DNA from: Bordetella parapertussis
Lineage (GTDB): Bacteria > Pseudomonadota > Gammaproteobacteria > Burkholderiales > SG8-41
Direction: 5' to 3'
Assembly: GCA_945901405.1 (NCBI GenBank)
Contig: CAMDLH010000002.1
Coordinates: 20,227-84,226, forward strand
Length of the DNA: 64,000 nt
A program made the position numbers and the translations under genes. The notes under the pieces are model-generated. The model saw only the letters and a list, made by a program, of their open reading frames with translations. It had not been told where the DNA came from and made no database searches. Of this stretch, positions 20,626-29,524 are shown piece after piece (within the stretch, counting starts at the first letter, position 1; every line of letters begins with the position of its first letter).

Positions 20626-21220
20626 GGCTGATCTCCTGTTATGAAGGATTCGCACCTGTCGGCGATGTCTGTCATGAGTAGTGGGGTGCTCTCAAGGTAC
20701 CAGTAGGTACTCTTCGGGTGAGCGTGCCCCATGTAGGTGCCGAGCGCGAGCATATGGCGTGCGATGCGGTCCCGAGTATCGGGACATGACTAAGCGTACT
20801 ATCCCGGACGCCGCGCTGTGTCCGCATCCATTCCATAAATTCCAACAACAGGACCGGGGATTCAGCCAAACAAGGGGACGCGCAAGAAATTACAGCCCCG
20901 GTCGCTTCAAGGAAATCCACAAAAACACGGGAACCATGGTAGGCAGAGCTATGGTCGCCATTCGGCTTCCGAAGCACCCCTCGCTTCGCGAGGGCGTTCT
21001 GATATCGATGCAGCGTGTCTTGATCTAAATCACACACTGTTAGTCCATCCGCTTGTGCCCAGGCTGCGCAACGATGGGCCTCACGGGCATGACTGCGGAT
21101 GCATGCGCGGCGATATCCGCGGATTTCCAGCCACTTGATGAACTGAGCTAAATGACCACCAGCCGGTCCAGACTGAAATGCCGCGAGCGTACGGGGATCT
21201 TTGAAATAAGTTGCCAGCAT
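20622..21220 (-). pseudogene. Tyrosine recombinase with deleted catalytic core (N-terminal and C-terminal fragments only)
   Basis: N-terminal SAM-like part MLATYFKDPRTLAAFQSGPAGGHLAQFIKWLEIRGYRR...; in another frame at about 20622-20760 a C-terminal tail HMLALGTYMGHAHPKSTYWYLESTPLLMTDIADRCESFITGDQP* ending in ATGA overlap with the next recombinase. Confidence 0.75.
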
Positions 21221-21342
21221 GTTGCTCTCCTTCAAGGGTCACGCCCTGAAAGACAGCAGCATTATGGAAAGAAGATCAGGGCTTTCTCGATCAAAAAGGC
21301 CTCAGCAACGAGCCTATTGCCACCGCCTACCAACAGCTTACC

Positions 21343-21372
21343 TTCCATAACATTTGACTTTCCATAAAAAGC
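21343..21372 (-). repeat. Right terminal inverted repeat (30 bp)
   Basis: ttccataacatttgactttccataaaaagc. Confidence 0.95.
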
Positions 21373-21401
21373 GTCATGGAAAGCTTTCCATGACGCTTTT
21401 T
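21366..21401. repeat. 36-bp perfect palindrome
   Basis: aaaaagcgtcatggaaag|ctttccatgacgcttttt, self-complementary with no mismatch and no spacer. Confidence 0.97.
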
Positions 21402-22105
21402 CCACGTTCCTCAGCCCACACTTCCATCAGCCTTCCTTGCGGTCGGCTTGCCCTCATCGGGCGAAAATACGGGTTTACCCTGTTTCGCTTGAGTAACATG
21501 AGTGGGTTAGACCCTGCCTATTCACCGGTGGCGTACATGTCCGCGTACTCCCATCCTATAAAGGAATAACCTGCCACGTGCCGTTTTGGCCCGAGCCTGT
21601 CAGCAGCTTTGGCTCGACTTGATTTACGATGTTTATCAGCAGTTCACTTACATTGGTCATACCATCCAGCCTAGCTTCTATCCGCATTGCTGCTCGCAGA
21701 TCGCGTCCCTTCCTCACGGCCGGAGCGCTGCCTTTCGGCGGGCTACATTGTCCCGATCGCTTCACACACAGCCGTTGCCAGTCGTGCATGGATCGGTAGG
21801 CTACTGGTGACGGAACACCAGGTTTCTCTATGTCAAAGTCCATTGAAACAATTACTCCAGCAACTTCAGGTCGCACATAGGAATTTCAAACCACCTTTGT
21901 GCATAGGTTGCACTGTATGCCCGGCTCGACTGCCGGTCAACCACGCTGCCATTGCCTCGAACCCTGTCGATTGCAAGCATAATCCGGCCATTTCCCCGCA
22001 AAACCAGCACCGCGCATCCTGTAAAGCCCGCTGTTTTCCCTCTGTCCGCGCGCAACCTCCGAGCCGCCCCCTCGGTCCGTGTAAAACCCAGCCGATACAT
22101 TAAAT

Positions 22106-22340
22106 TCACTCCAGCAAATCCACCCGCCGCCGCGCCGGTGCAATCGCAGGTGGCCGCGGATCAAGCCCGATGTGCGCAAGTATCTTTCCGATCACCGCTG
22201 GTTCTTCAATTACAGCAACGCGCTTCAACTTTCCCCCGCACGCACAGCGCTCAATGTCGATGTCGAACACACGCTTGAGCAATCGCGCCCATGTCATGCG
22301 CACAGGCTTGCCGGGCAAGGGGTCAAGTCTTGCATTATCG
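22106..22340 (-). pseudogene. IS91-family transposase C-terminal remnant
   Basis: VRMTWARLLKRVFDIDIERCACGGKLKRVAVIEEPAVIGKILAHIGLDPRPPAIAPARRRVDLLE resembles the conserved IS91-family transposase tail; 5' truncated. Confidence 0.7.
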
Positions 22341-22392
22341 CAAGCAGGCGCGCAAGTTGCCATGACAGCGATTCATCAAGCAACAGGCGCAT
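22313..22392 (-). pseudogene. DUF5615-like toxin N-terminal remnant
   Basis: Minus-strand MRLLLDESLSWQLARLLAI, then interrupted; overlaps the end of a DUF433-like frame. Confidence 0.5.
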
Positions 22393-22590
22393 GCTCGGAT
22401 GCGGCCTCTCGTACAAGCTTCAGATCCGTCACGGCTTGTTCGCGTGTCACGGATGGATAATCCGCCAGAAATTGATCAAGGCTCTCGCCCGCTTCAAGGC
22501 AATCGAAAAGATTAGTGGCACGCGTGTCCCGACAAATACAGGAACACCACCCTGGATGTCGGGATCACGGTGTATGACGAGCTGGTTCAT
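22376..22590 (-). pseudogene. DUF433-like antitoxin with a frameshift
   Basis: MNQLVIHRDPDIQGGVPVFVGTRVPLI / FDCLEAGESLDQFLADYPSVTREQAVTDLKLVREAASEHAPVA*; 215 nt from ATG to stop, not a multiple of 3; ggaggtg Shine-Dalgarno upstream. Confidence 0.6.
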
Positions 22591-22656
22591 GAATTCACCT
22601 CCGATGCGGCACATCATAACGCGCTTAGTTTGCCGCGAATAGCATCACGGGTACGT

Positions 22657-22854
22657 TCATGGTGCAAGGCGTTCGTCCTCGACAGGATCAGGCGAGCTGA
22701 ACGGGCAATGCTTGCTCTCGTAGGCCTCGATCTGCGTCACAAGCGCTTCCATTTCCTCGGCCTCCGGCGTGCCTGCGGGCGCCTGAAAAATCACATCGAG
22801 ACGCTTGAATGCCGCACGCAAATCTTGTTCGTTACGGATTGGCTTGATTGTCAT
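22657..22854 (-). pseudogene. Truncated HigA-type antitoxin (HTH domain missing)
   Basis: MTIKPIRNEQDLRAAFKRLDVIFQAPAGTPEAEEMEALVTQIEAYESKHCPFSSPDPVE* matches the HigA-like N-terminal pattern only. Confidence 0.6.
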
Positions 22855-22993
22855 TGGCAACTCGAACGTTGGGGTTCGCTGCACTCACCGCCAACCTACA
22901 ATTTCATCGCGTCTTGCGAGTAGCTCTCGTTTCACTTGCTGTAAAGAAGGGGTTTAAGTGCTGCAATAATAAAACTGTTAGTCCGCGCAACCG

Positions 22994-24211
22994 CTATTCC
23001 CGAAAAGCCCTACCCGCCCGGTATAACACCAGCCGCTCTTGCGCGCTGGCATCCTTGGCGAGTTTTGCGTCTTGCAGCGCCTTCTCCTGCCACTGCACGG
23101 CTTCCTTGAAATTACCTGCCTCGGCATGCGCGGCGGCCAGCGTGTCCATGTTATAGAGATCCTCCCACGCCGTCAGTTCACACGCGCGGCGCGCCAATGC
23201 CACGGCACGTTTACGATCACGCAAGGCATCGAGCTTGCTGGTGGCAAGCAACCACGCCAAATGGTTGAGCCGTACGCTGTTGTCGGGGTCGAGTTTCAAC
23301 GCCTGATTGAAATCAGCCAGCGCACGGGCGGCATTATTTTTTGCCAGCCAGGCCTCGGCGCGGTTTTGGAATGCCCGCACATAACGCGGATCGAGCCGGA
23401 TCGCCTCGTCGAAATCGGCAATCGCGCGGTCGAAATCGCGCTTGGCGCTCCACGCATGGCCGCGATTGTTATAAGCCGTGGCATGCTTGGGCGCACGGCG
23501 TGTGGCTTGGCTGTAATCCGCGATGGCGCGATCAAAATCGCGCTTGCTCAACCACGCGGTTCCCCTGCTGCGGTACGCCTGCGCGTCCTCGGGCTCAAGA
23601 CGTATCGCCTCGTTGTAATCGGCGATGGCTTTGTCGTGATCGCCCTTGCTCTGCCAGGCATCGCCGCGATTGCGCCAGGTTGAGCCTTCCCTAGGGTTCA
23701 CCCGCAAAGCCTCGCCATAGTCGGCGATGGCGCGATCATGGTTGCCTTTCTCGCTCCACGCGTTGCCGCGGTTGTTGTAGGCCACTTCATCACGCGGGTT
23801 CAGCCGCAGGCCCTCGTCGTAATCCGCTATCGCGCGATCATGGTTACCGAGCTCGCCATGCGCGTTGCCGCGCTGCACATAGGCTTGCGCGTATTGCGGA
23901 TGCAGACGTATGGCCTCGTTCAGATCGGCGAGCGCTCGTTTGTGATCGCGCTTGTCGCTCCAATGTTCGGCGCGGTTGCGATAGGCGCGCGCTTGGTCTA
24001 TCGCGGGCAGCTTCCCCGGCGCGAGCGCGCGCGTACAGGCGGCGATGCGTTCATCCACCGTTCCGGCGGGGCCGACGCAGTAGTCCAGATCGGCGGCGGT
24101 TTGGGCAGACGCGCTGATTGCGCACGATAGTGCTGCCACCAGAATGGCCCGTGAAATCAAACCACGGGAAAATGTGTAACCAATTGTTTTTAACGCATTA
24201 TTAACCTCCAC
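22994..24211 (-). CDS. Periplasmic/secreted TPR-repeat protein
   Basis: About 7-8 tandem TPRs (AYNNRGNAWSEKGNHDRAIADYGEALRVNP...); hydrophobic N-terminus. Confidence 0.9.
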   Translation of the reverse strand: MEVNNALKTIGYTFSRGLISRAILVAALSCAISASAQTAADLDYCVGPAGTVDERIAACTRALAPGKLPAIDQARAYRNRAEHWSDKRDHKRALADLNEAIRLHPQYAQAYVQRGNAHGELGNHDRAIADYDEGLRLNPRDEVAYNNRGNAWSEKGNHDRAIADYGEALRVNPREGSTWRNRGDAWQSKGDHDKAIADYNEAIRLEPEDAQAYRSRGTAWLSKRDFDRAIADYSQATRRAPKHATAYNNRGHAWSAKRDFDRAIADFDEAIRLDPRYVRAFQNRAEAWLAKNNAARALADFNQALKLDPDNSVRLNHLAWLLATSKLDALRDRKRAVALARRACELTAWEDLYNMDTLAAAHAEAGNFKEAVQWQEKALQDAKLAKDASAQERLVLYRAGRAFRE

Positions 24212-24229
24212 TGATTACAGCGCCCGCCA

Positions 24230-25192
24230 TCAATCGGCGGTAATGTTGTTATCCCTCACCACCCTGGCCCAGCGCGCGTAGTCCTCGCGCACCACCTTGC
24301 CCATCAACTCCGGCGTACCGCCGGCAACATCGGCACCCTGCGCGGCGAAGCTCTTCTTGAACTCGCGGTCGTCGAGTATCCGGTTCATCGCGGCATTCAG
24401 CGTGCCGATAATGGCGCGTGGCGTGCCGCGCGGCGCAAAAATGCCGTACCACGTATACACCACGTACCCCGGCACGGTGTCCTGCACCGGGGGCGCGTCG
24501 GGCAACTCCGGCAAGCGTGTGTTGCCCGTGACCGCCACCGCGCGCAGGCGGCCCGTCTGATAGTGCGCCATCATGGATGCAGCCGGATTGACGATGACCG
24601 GCGTGCGGCCCGCGAGAATGTCGGGCATCGCGGCACCCGCGCCCTTGTACGGCACGTGGGTCATGCGCACCTTCGCCATGTTGAGCAGCAGTTCGGTTGC
24701 CAGATGCGTGAGGCCGCCAATGCCGGTGCTGGCGTAGCCGAGCGCGCCGGGTTTGGCGCGCGCAAGATCGAGCAGCGCCGGCATCGCCGCCGGCAGCGAC
24801 GGATGCACCGACACCACATACGGCGCGGCCGCCACCTGACTTACCGGCGCAAGACTGCTCAACAATGCGTAGGAAGATTTGCGTAACGCCATCGCCGCCG
24901 CGTAACTCGCCGACGAAAACAGTATGGTGTAGCCATCGGGCGCGGCAGTCGCGGTGAGCTCCATGCCGATCAGCCCGCCACCGCCGCCGCGATTGTCGAT
25001 CACGAATTGCTGCCCGATACGTTCCGACAGCTTGGCGGCGCTCTGGCGCGCGAAAATGTCGGCGCCGCCGCCGGCGACGAAGGGGACGATCACGCGGACC
25101 GGGCGCACAGGGTACGCTGGCAACTGGGCGCGCGTCTCACCCGCGAATCCGCATCCCGCGAGTGCCGCGCCGGCGAGCAAGTGCCGCAGCAT
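24230..25192 (-). CDS. Bug/TctC-family receptor
   Basis: MLRHLLAGAALAGCGFAGETRAQLPAYPVRPVRVIVPFVAGGGADIFARQSAAKLSERIGQQFVIDNRGGGGG; TGATG overlap with the upstream receptor. Confidence 0.93.
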   Translation of the reverse strand: MLRHLLAGAALAGCGFAGETRAQLPAYPVRPVRVIVPFVAGGGADIFARQSAAKLSERIGQQFVIDNRGGGGGLIGMELTATAAPDGYTILFSSASYAAAMALRKSSYALLSSLAPVSQVAAAPYVVSVHPSLPAAMPALLDLARAKPGALGYASTGIGGLTHLATELLLNMAKVRMTHVPYKGAGAAMPDILAGRTPVIVNPAASMMAHYQTGRLRAVAVTGNTRLPELPDAPPVQDTVPGYVVYTWYGIFAPRGTPRAIIGTLNAAMNRILDDREFKKSFAAQGADVAGGTPELMGKVVREDYARWARVVRDNNITAD

Positions 25193-26172
25193 CAGTCGAT
25201 CTTGATCCCCGCCGCGCGAACGACCTCGAGCCACTTCCTGCTTTCGCTGGCGATAAACCTCGTCACGTCCTCGGGGGCGCCGCCCATGACGGTCACGCCC
25301 ATGTCCGTCACGCGCTTGCGGAAGACCGGGTCTGCGAGTGTCTGATTGATCTGCCTGTTGAGCTTGGCGATAACTGGCTTGGGGGTTCCGGCAGGTCCCA
25401 TGACCGTGTACCAAGTACCCGCTTCGAGTCCGGGCAGACCTGCCTCGGTAGTGGTCGGCACCTCAGGCAGCACGGCGGTTCTGACGGACGACAGCACCGC
25501 CAGCGCACGCAGGTTGCCCGCCAACGCCTGCTGCGCGACCGCCGGCAGCAGGTGAAAAATAAGCTGGGTGCGGTTGGCCATCGTATCCTGCGTGGCAAGC
25601 CCCGGCGACACATAAGGTATGTGGCGCATTTTTGTGCCGGTCATCTTCTGGAACAGCTCCGAGGCCATGTGCATGCTGCTGCCGTTACCGGCGGAGGCGT
25701 AATTGAGTTCGTCGGGGCGACCCCTGGCATACTGGGTGAATTCCGCCAGCGTGCGCGCTGGTATCGACGGATGCACCACCAGCACGTTTGGCACGGCGCC
25801 AAACTTGATGACCGGCGCGAAGTCCTTTTGCGGGTCGAAGCCCAGCGATTTGTAGACGTGCGGGTTGATGGTGAAGGTCGTTCCCGATGCGAACAACAAT
25901 ACGTAGCCATCCGCGCTGGATTTCGCCGCGAGCGCCGTGCCGATATTGCCGTTGCCGCCGCCGCGGTTGTCGACGACGAATTGTTGTCCCAGCGCCTTGG
26001 TCAGCGCATCGGCGAGCAGGCGGCACGACGGATCACTGCTGCCGCCCGGCGGGAACGGATTGATCATGCGCACCGGGCGCAGCGGATAACTCCTCGCCTC
26101 GTCCGCAGCCTGCACAACAACGGAAAAGAGCGCGATTCCGAGCGATAATACGATTCGTACGATTCGTTTCAT
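25192..26172 (-). CDS. Bug/TctC-family receptor
   Basis: YPLRPVRMINPFPPGGSSDPSCRLLADALTKALGQQFVVDNRGGGNGNIGTALAAKSSADGYVL. Confidence 0.93.
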   Translation of the reverse strand: MKRIVRIVLSLGIALFSVVVQAADEARSYPLRPVRMINPFPPGGSSDPSCRLLADALTKALGQQFVVDNRGGGNGNIGTALAAKSSADGYVLLFASGTTFTINPHVYKSLGFDPQKDFAPVIKFGAVPNVLVVHPSIPARTLAEFTQYARGRPDELNYASAGNGSSMHMASELFQKMTGTKMRHIPYVSPGLATQDTMANRTQLIFHLLPAVAQQALAGNLRALAVLSSVRTAVLPEVPTTTEAGLPGLEAGTWYTVMGPAGTPKPVIAKLNRQINQTLADPVFRKRVTDMGVTVMGGAPEDVTRFIASESRKWLEVVRAAGIKID

Positions 26173-26270
26173 GACGATCCTCGCAGCGTGGGCGGCGGCT
26201 CAAATTATGCACCAATCGCAGGTAGCCGATGCTGGTGAGGACCAATCTTCAGTTTCGGAGGCAAGCGCGC

Positions 26271-27575
26271 ATGGCCAGAAGCAAGCAAACCACGGTCAGG
26301 GTCATCAACCCTGTCACCATAAACCAAGGCAACATCCGCTACGCACCAGGCATACGCGCGGGACGCTGGGTGTTTGCCACCGGGCATAAGGGCACGGCGG
26401 ATTACACGGACGGGATGTCAGCAGCAGTCATGCGCGAAGCCGCGCCGCATTGGGACAAACCCAAGCTGCGGCGCGAAGCCGAACAGATCTTTCGCAATGT
26501 CGGCGGCGTACTGAAAGCTGGCGGCAGCAATCTGCAAAGCATCGTGCGCGTCGACCAGAACTACACCTCCGGCCGCGCCGTCGAGTCCTACCATGACGCC
26601 CGCCGCGCCATACTCAAGGACCATATCCCGCCGAGCACCTCGACACTGACGCAGGGTTTTCTGCTGCCGGGGCAGGAAATCGAGGTGCACATGATCTGCA
26701 TCGTGCCACAGGGCGAATTTCGTCCGCGGCACATACGGCCGGCGGACCAGTCGGTGCACCACACCTCCGGCTACAGCCTTGCGCTCGCCGCCGGCGATTA
26801 CGTGTTCGTTGCCGGGCGCATGGCGGATTCGTTCACGTTCGGCGAGGGGCTCGCGCAGGAGGCACGCATGCCCGAAGGCCATTTGTGGAAAGGCCTGCCG
26901 ATCAAGCTGCAAGCCGAATTCATCATCCGTGAAAAACTGATTCCTACACTAAAAGCCGCCGGCTCTTCGCTGAAGAACGTGGTGAAGTGCCAGGTCTATA
27001 TGCGCGACATCGAGGATTTCGCCGCGTTCAACGAAGTGTGGGATGCGTTTTTCCCGACCGCGAAGCCCGCGACTACGCTGATACCCGCCGCGACGCCGGG
27101 CTTTTTCCTGTCCGATGCGCGCATCGAAATCAACACCATCGCGTTGCGCGACGAAGGCAAGACGAGAAAGCAGATCATCGACGCAGGCGTGAGCACCGCA
27201 TTTGCGGGCTATACGCAAGCGGTGCGCGCCGGCGACCTGCTGTTCATCTCAGGCATGCTGGCCGCGGACCGCAATGGGTTGATCGAGGGCGCGCGCATAG
27301 CTCCGGCGCAACCGTATCTTGGCTCCAGCGTGCAGGCGCAGATGGATTACCTGCTCACCAGCGCGCAGAAGCTCTGCAAGGCAGCGGGCGCCTCGCTCGC
27401 CAACGTCGTGCGCATCCAGCAGTTTCATACCGACCTGAAGGATTTTTATCCGGCGTATCAAACATGGCAGCAACACCTGCCGGGGCAGCACCTGCCGTTC
27501 TCCGCCGTGGAGGTGCCGTTTCTACCGGTGCCCGGCTGCACGGTGCAGCTCGATCTGTGGGTGTACGCGCCGTAG
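26271..27575 (+). CDS. Protein with three RidA/YjgF/YER057c/UK114-like domains
   Basis: Three repeats of the RidA pattern (RAGRWVFATGHKG...; LAAGDYVFVAGRMAD...; RAGDLLFISGMLAADRNG...), each followed by AAG(S/A)SLxNVV-like segments. Confidence 0.85.
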   Translation: MARSKQTTVRVINPVTINQGNIRYAPGIRAGRWVFATGHKGTADYTDGMSAAVMREAAPHWDKPKLRREAEQIFRNVGGVLKAGGSNLQSIVRVDQNYTSGRAVESYHDARRAILKDHIPPSTSTLTQGFLLPGQEIEVHMICIVPQGEFRPRHIRPADQSVHHTSGYSLALAAGDYVFVAGRMADSFTFGEGLAQEARMPEGHLWKGLPIKLQAEFIIREKLIPTLKAAGSSLKNVVKCQVYMRDIEDFAAFNEVWDAFFPTAKPATTLIPAATPGFFLSDARIEINTIALRDEGKTRKQIIDAGVSTAFAGYTQAVRAGDLLFISGMLAADRNGLIEGARIAPAQPYLGSSVQAQMDYLLTSAQKLCKAAGASLANVVRIQQFHTDLKDFYPAYQTWQQHLPGQHLPFSAVEVPFLPVPGCTVQLDLWVYAP

Positions 27576-27713
27576 ATGCCTTAATGGTGGCCAAATATTT
27601 TGGCCACAACAATCACCCGGTTGTCCGGGATAGAATAGATTTTGGGCTCGTGAAAAATGGTGTTTGAAATTCTGTTTGAAATTTCCTACCCCGCCTGTTT
27701 GAGGAGAACCGCG

Positions 27714-28697
27714 ATGAAGACTGCGCCTGTCGTATTCGTGCTCACCGCTACCGCCGCTACGTTTAGCCTTGCAGCCACTGCATTCGCACAGAACTATCCG
27801 GCCCGGCCGGTCAGCATCGTCGTGCCGTTTCCCGCCGGCGGCCCCACTGACACCATCGCGCGCATCATGGCCGAGCGCATGACGCGCGCGCTTGGCCAGT
27901 CGGTGCTGGTCGAGAACCCCACCGGCGCTGGAGGCACCATCGGCGCCGGCAAGGTGGCGCGCTCACCGCCAGACGGTTACACCGTCGCCATAGGACACAT
28001 CGGCACCCATGTGATCAACGGCGCGATTTACCAACTGCCGTACGACGTGTTCAAGGATTTCCAGCCGATTGCGATGATCGCGAGCAATCCCCAAGTACTA
28101 GTGTCGAAGAATGCGGTCTCGGCGAAGGACCTGAAGGAACTGATCATTTGGGTGCAGGCGAACCAGAACAAGGCAACTATTGCAACCGGCGGCCCCGGCA
28201 CGCCCTCGCACGTGAGCGGGGTGTACTTCCAAAAGGTCACCGGCACGCAGCCGCAGATCGTGCATTACAGGGGCGGGGCGCCGGCAATGCAGGACGTGCT
28301 GGGCGGCCAGATCGACCTCTTTTTCGACCAGGCCGCAACCGCCCTGCCGCAGGTGCGCGGCGGCAAGGTGAGGGCTTACGCCGTAACCGCGAAATCGCGT
28401 CTCGCCGCCGCCCCAGAAATTCCGTCGATGGATGAAGCGGGGCTGCCCGGCTTCTACATGGCCGTCTGGCACGGCATGTGGTTACCCAACGGTGCCGCGC
28501 CCGCTGTCGCGGCACGACTGAACACCGCGATTATGGAAGCTCTGGCGGACTCTACGGTGCGGCAGCGGCTTGCCGACCTCGGTCAGGAAATTCCGCCGCG
28601 CGAACAGCAGTCGCCCGATGCACTACGCGCTCACCACAAGGCCGAAATCGAAAAGTGGTGGCCTGTGATCAAGGCCGCCGGGATCAAGGTGGAGTGA
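27714..28697 (+). CDS. Bug/TctC-family receptor
   Basis: AFAQNYPARPVSIVVPFPAGGPTDTIARIMAERMTRALGQSVLVENPTGAGGTIGAGKVARSPPDGYT. Confidence 0.94.
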   Translation: MKTAPVVFVLTATAATFSLAATAFAQNYPARPVSIVVPFPAGGPTDTIARIMAERMTRALGQSVLVENPTGAGGTIGAGKVARSPPDGYTVAIGHIGTHVINGAIYQLPYDVFKDFQPIAMIASNPQVLVSKNAVSAKDLKELIIWVQANQNKATIATGGPGTPSHVSGVYFQKVTGTQPQIVHYRGGAPAMQDVLGGQIDLFFDQAATALPQVRGGKVRAYAVTAKSRLAAAPEIPSMDEAGLPGFYMAVWHGMWLPNGAAPAVAARLNTAIMEALADSTVRQRLADLGQEIPPREQQSPDALRAHHKAEIEKWWPVIKAAGIKVE

Positions 28698-28974
28698 ACA
28701 AAACGTCCGCGCTTTTCTCGGTTTAAACGCGTGTCCGGCGCGCGCTTGCGCGGGCACGGGGTATTGCACTATCGTTCGGCAACGAGAGCAATGATCTTGC
28801 TGTGATGATTTCAATTATCCGAGCAACACCTCGGTCGCATTTGGATTCGAAGCGACGATCTTAAGTACGCGTCGGGGTCAATGCTTGACATTGCACGTAA
28901 ACGCCATTCAAGCTCATAGAAAGTTAGTTGCCACATCGGGGCGCAACGCCATATTCACACTCACCGGAGCAACA

Positions 28975-29523
28975 ATGCCGCGAAAAAAGCTCGTCGCCTA
29001 TGTGTTTACTTTTCTGGCCGCGTTGGGGCTGGGCATGTACCTGCTGCTGCCAGCGGAATCCGAGTTGCGTTTTTTGGGGCTGATCGTTGTGATTTTCTGG
29101 CTGCCCATGGCGCTGCGCTACTTGAACAGAGTGTTCAAGGAACGCGCCACCGCGATGCTGCAGCCCAAGACAAGCCCGCCGACCGCGTTCCACCCGCGCG
29201 AGGTGAATGCGACGCTTGAAGCGACGTTTTCCGTGACGGTCGGAACGGACTTGATGCGCGTGGACGTGGATGGCGGCATTCTGGATTTGCGCTGCCTGCT
29301 GGCACTGGGCGCCGACGGGTTCAGCGCAAGACTATGGCGCGCGGACAAAATCACGGGGCCCTGGCCCTGCGATGAAAAGCTGATCCTGAACGCGGAATTC
29401 CTGGTTCCAGAACGCGCGTTGCCGCGTTTCCCCACCGATACGATTGCACAGGTACTGTTGCGCAACACCGTTATCGGCACGGTCAGGGTATTGAGCGTAA
29501 ACGCGCCGGCGAGTGCGGCGTGA
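28975..29523 (+). CDS. Hypothetical membrane-anchored protein
   Basis: MPRKKLVAYVFTFLAALGLGMYLLLPAESELRFLGLIVVIFWLPMALRYL; intact ORF. Confidence 0.6.
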   Translation: MPRKKLVAYVFTFLAALGLGMYLLLPAESELRFLGLIVVIFWLPMALRYLNRVFKERATAMLQPKTSPPTAFHPREVNATLEATFSVTVGTDLMRVDVDGGILDLRCLLALGADGFSARLWRADKITGPWPCDEKLILNAEFLVPERALPRFPTDTIAQVLLRNTVIGTVRVLSVNAPASAA

Positions 29524-29524
29524 A

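Larger units (their letters stand above)
19547..21372. mobile_element. Compact tyrosine-recombinase element, probable deletion derivative of a RIT (Recombinase-In-Trio) element
   Basis: 30-bp perfect terminal inverted repeats GCTTTTTATGGAAAGTCAAATGTTATGGAA (19547-19576 and reverse complement 21343-21372) enclosing one intact and one deleted tyrosine recombinase gene with ATGA overlap. Confidence 0.7.

Noticed and set aside
18854-22854. Phage or integrative conjugative element
   Set aside because: Only recombinase, transposase and TA remnants are present; no phage structural, relaxase or T4SS genes.
25162-26148. 328-aa plus-strand ORF
   Set aside because: Antisense to a Bug receptor with full signature; no family resemblance.
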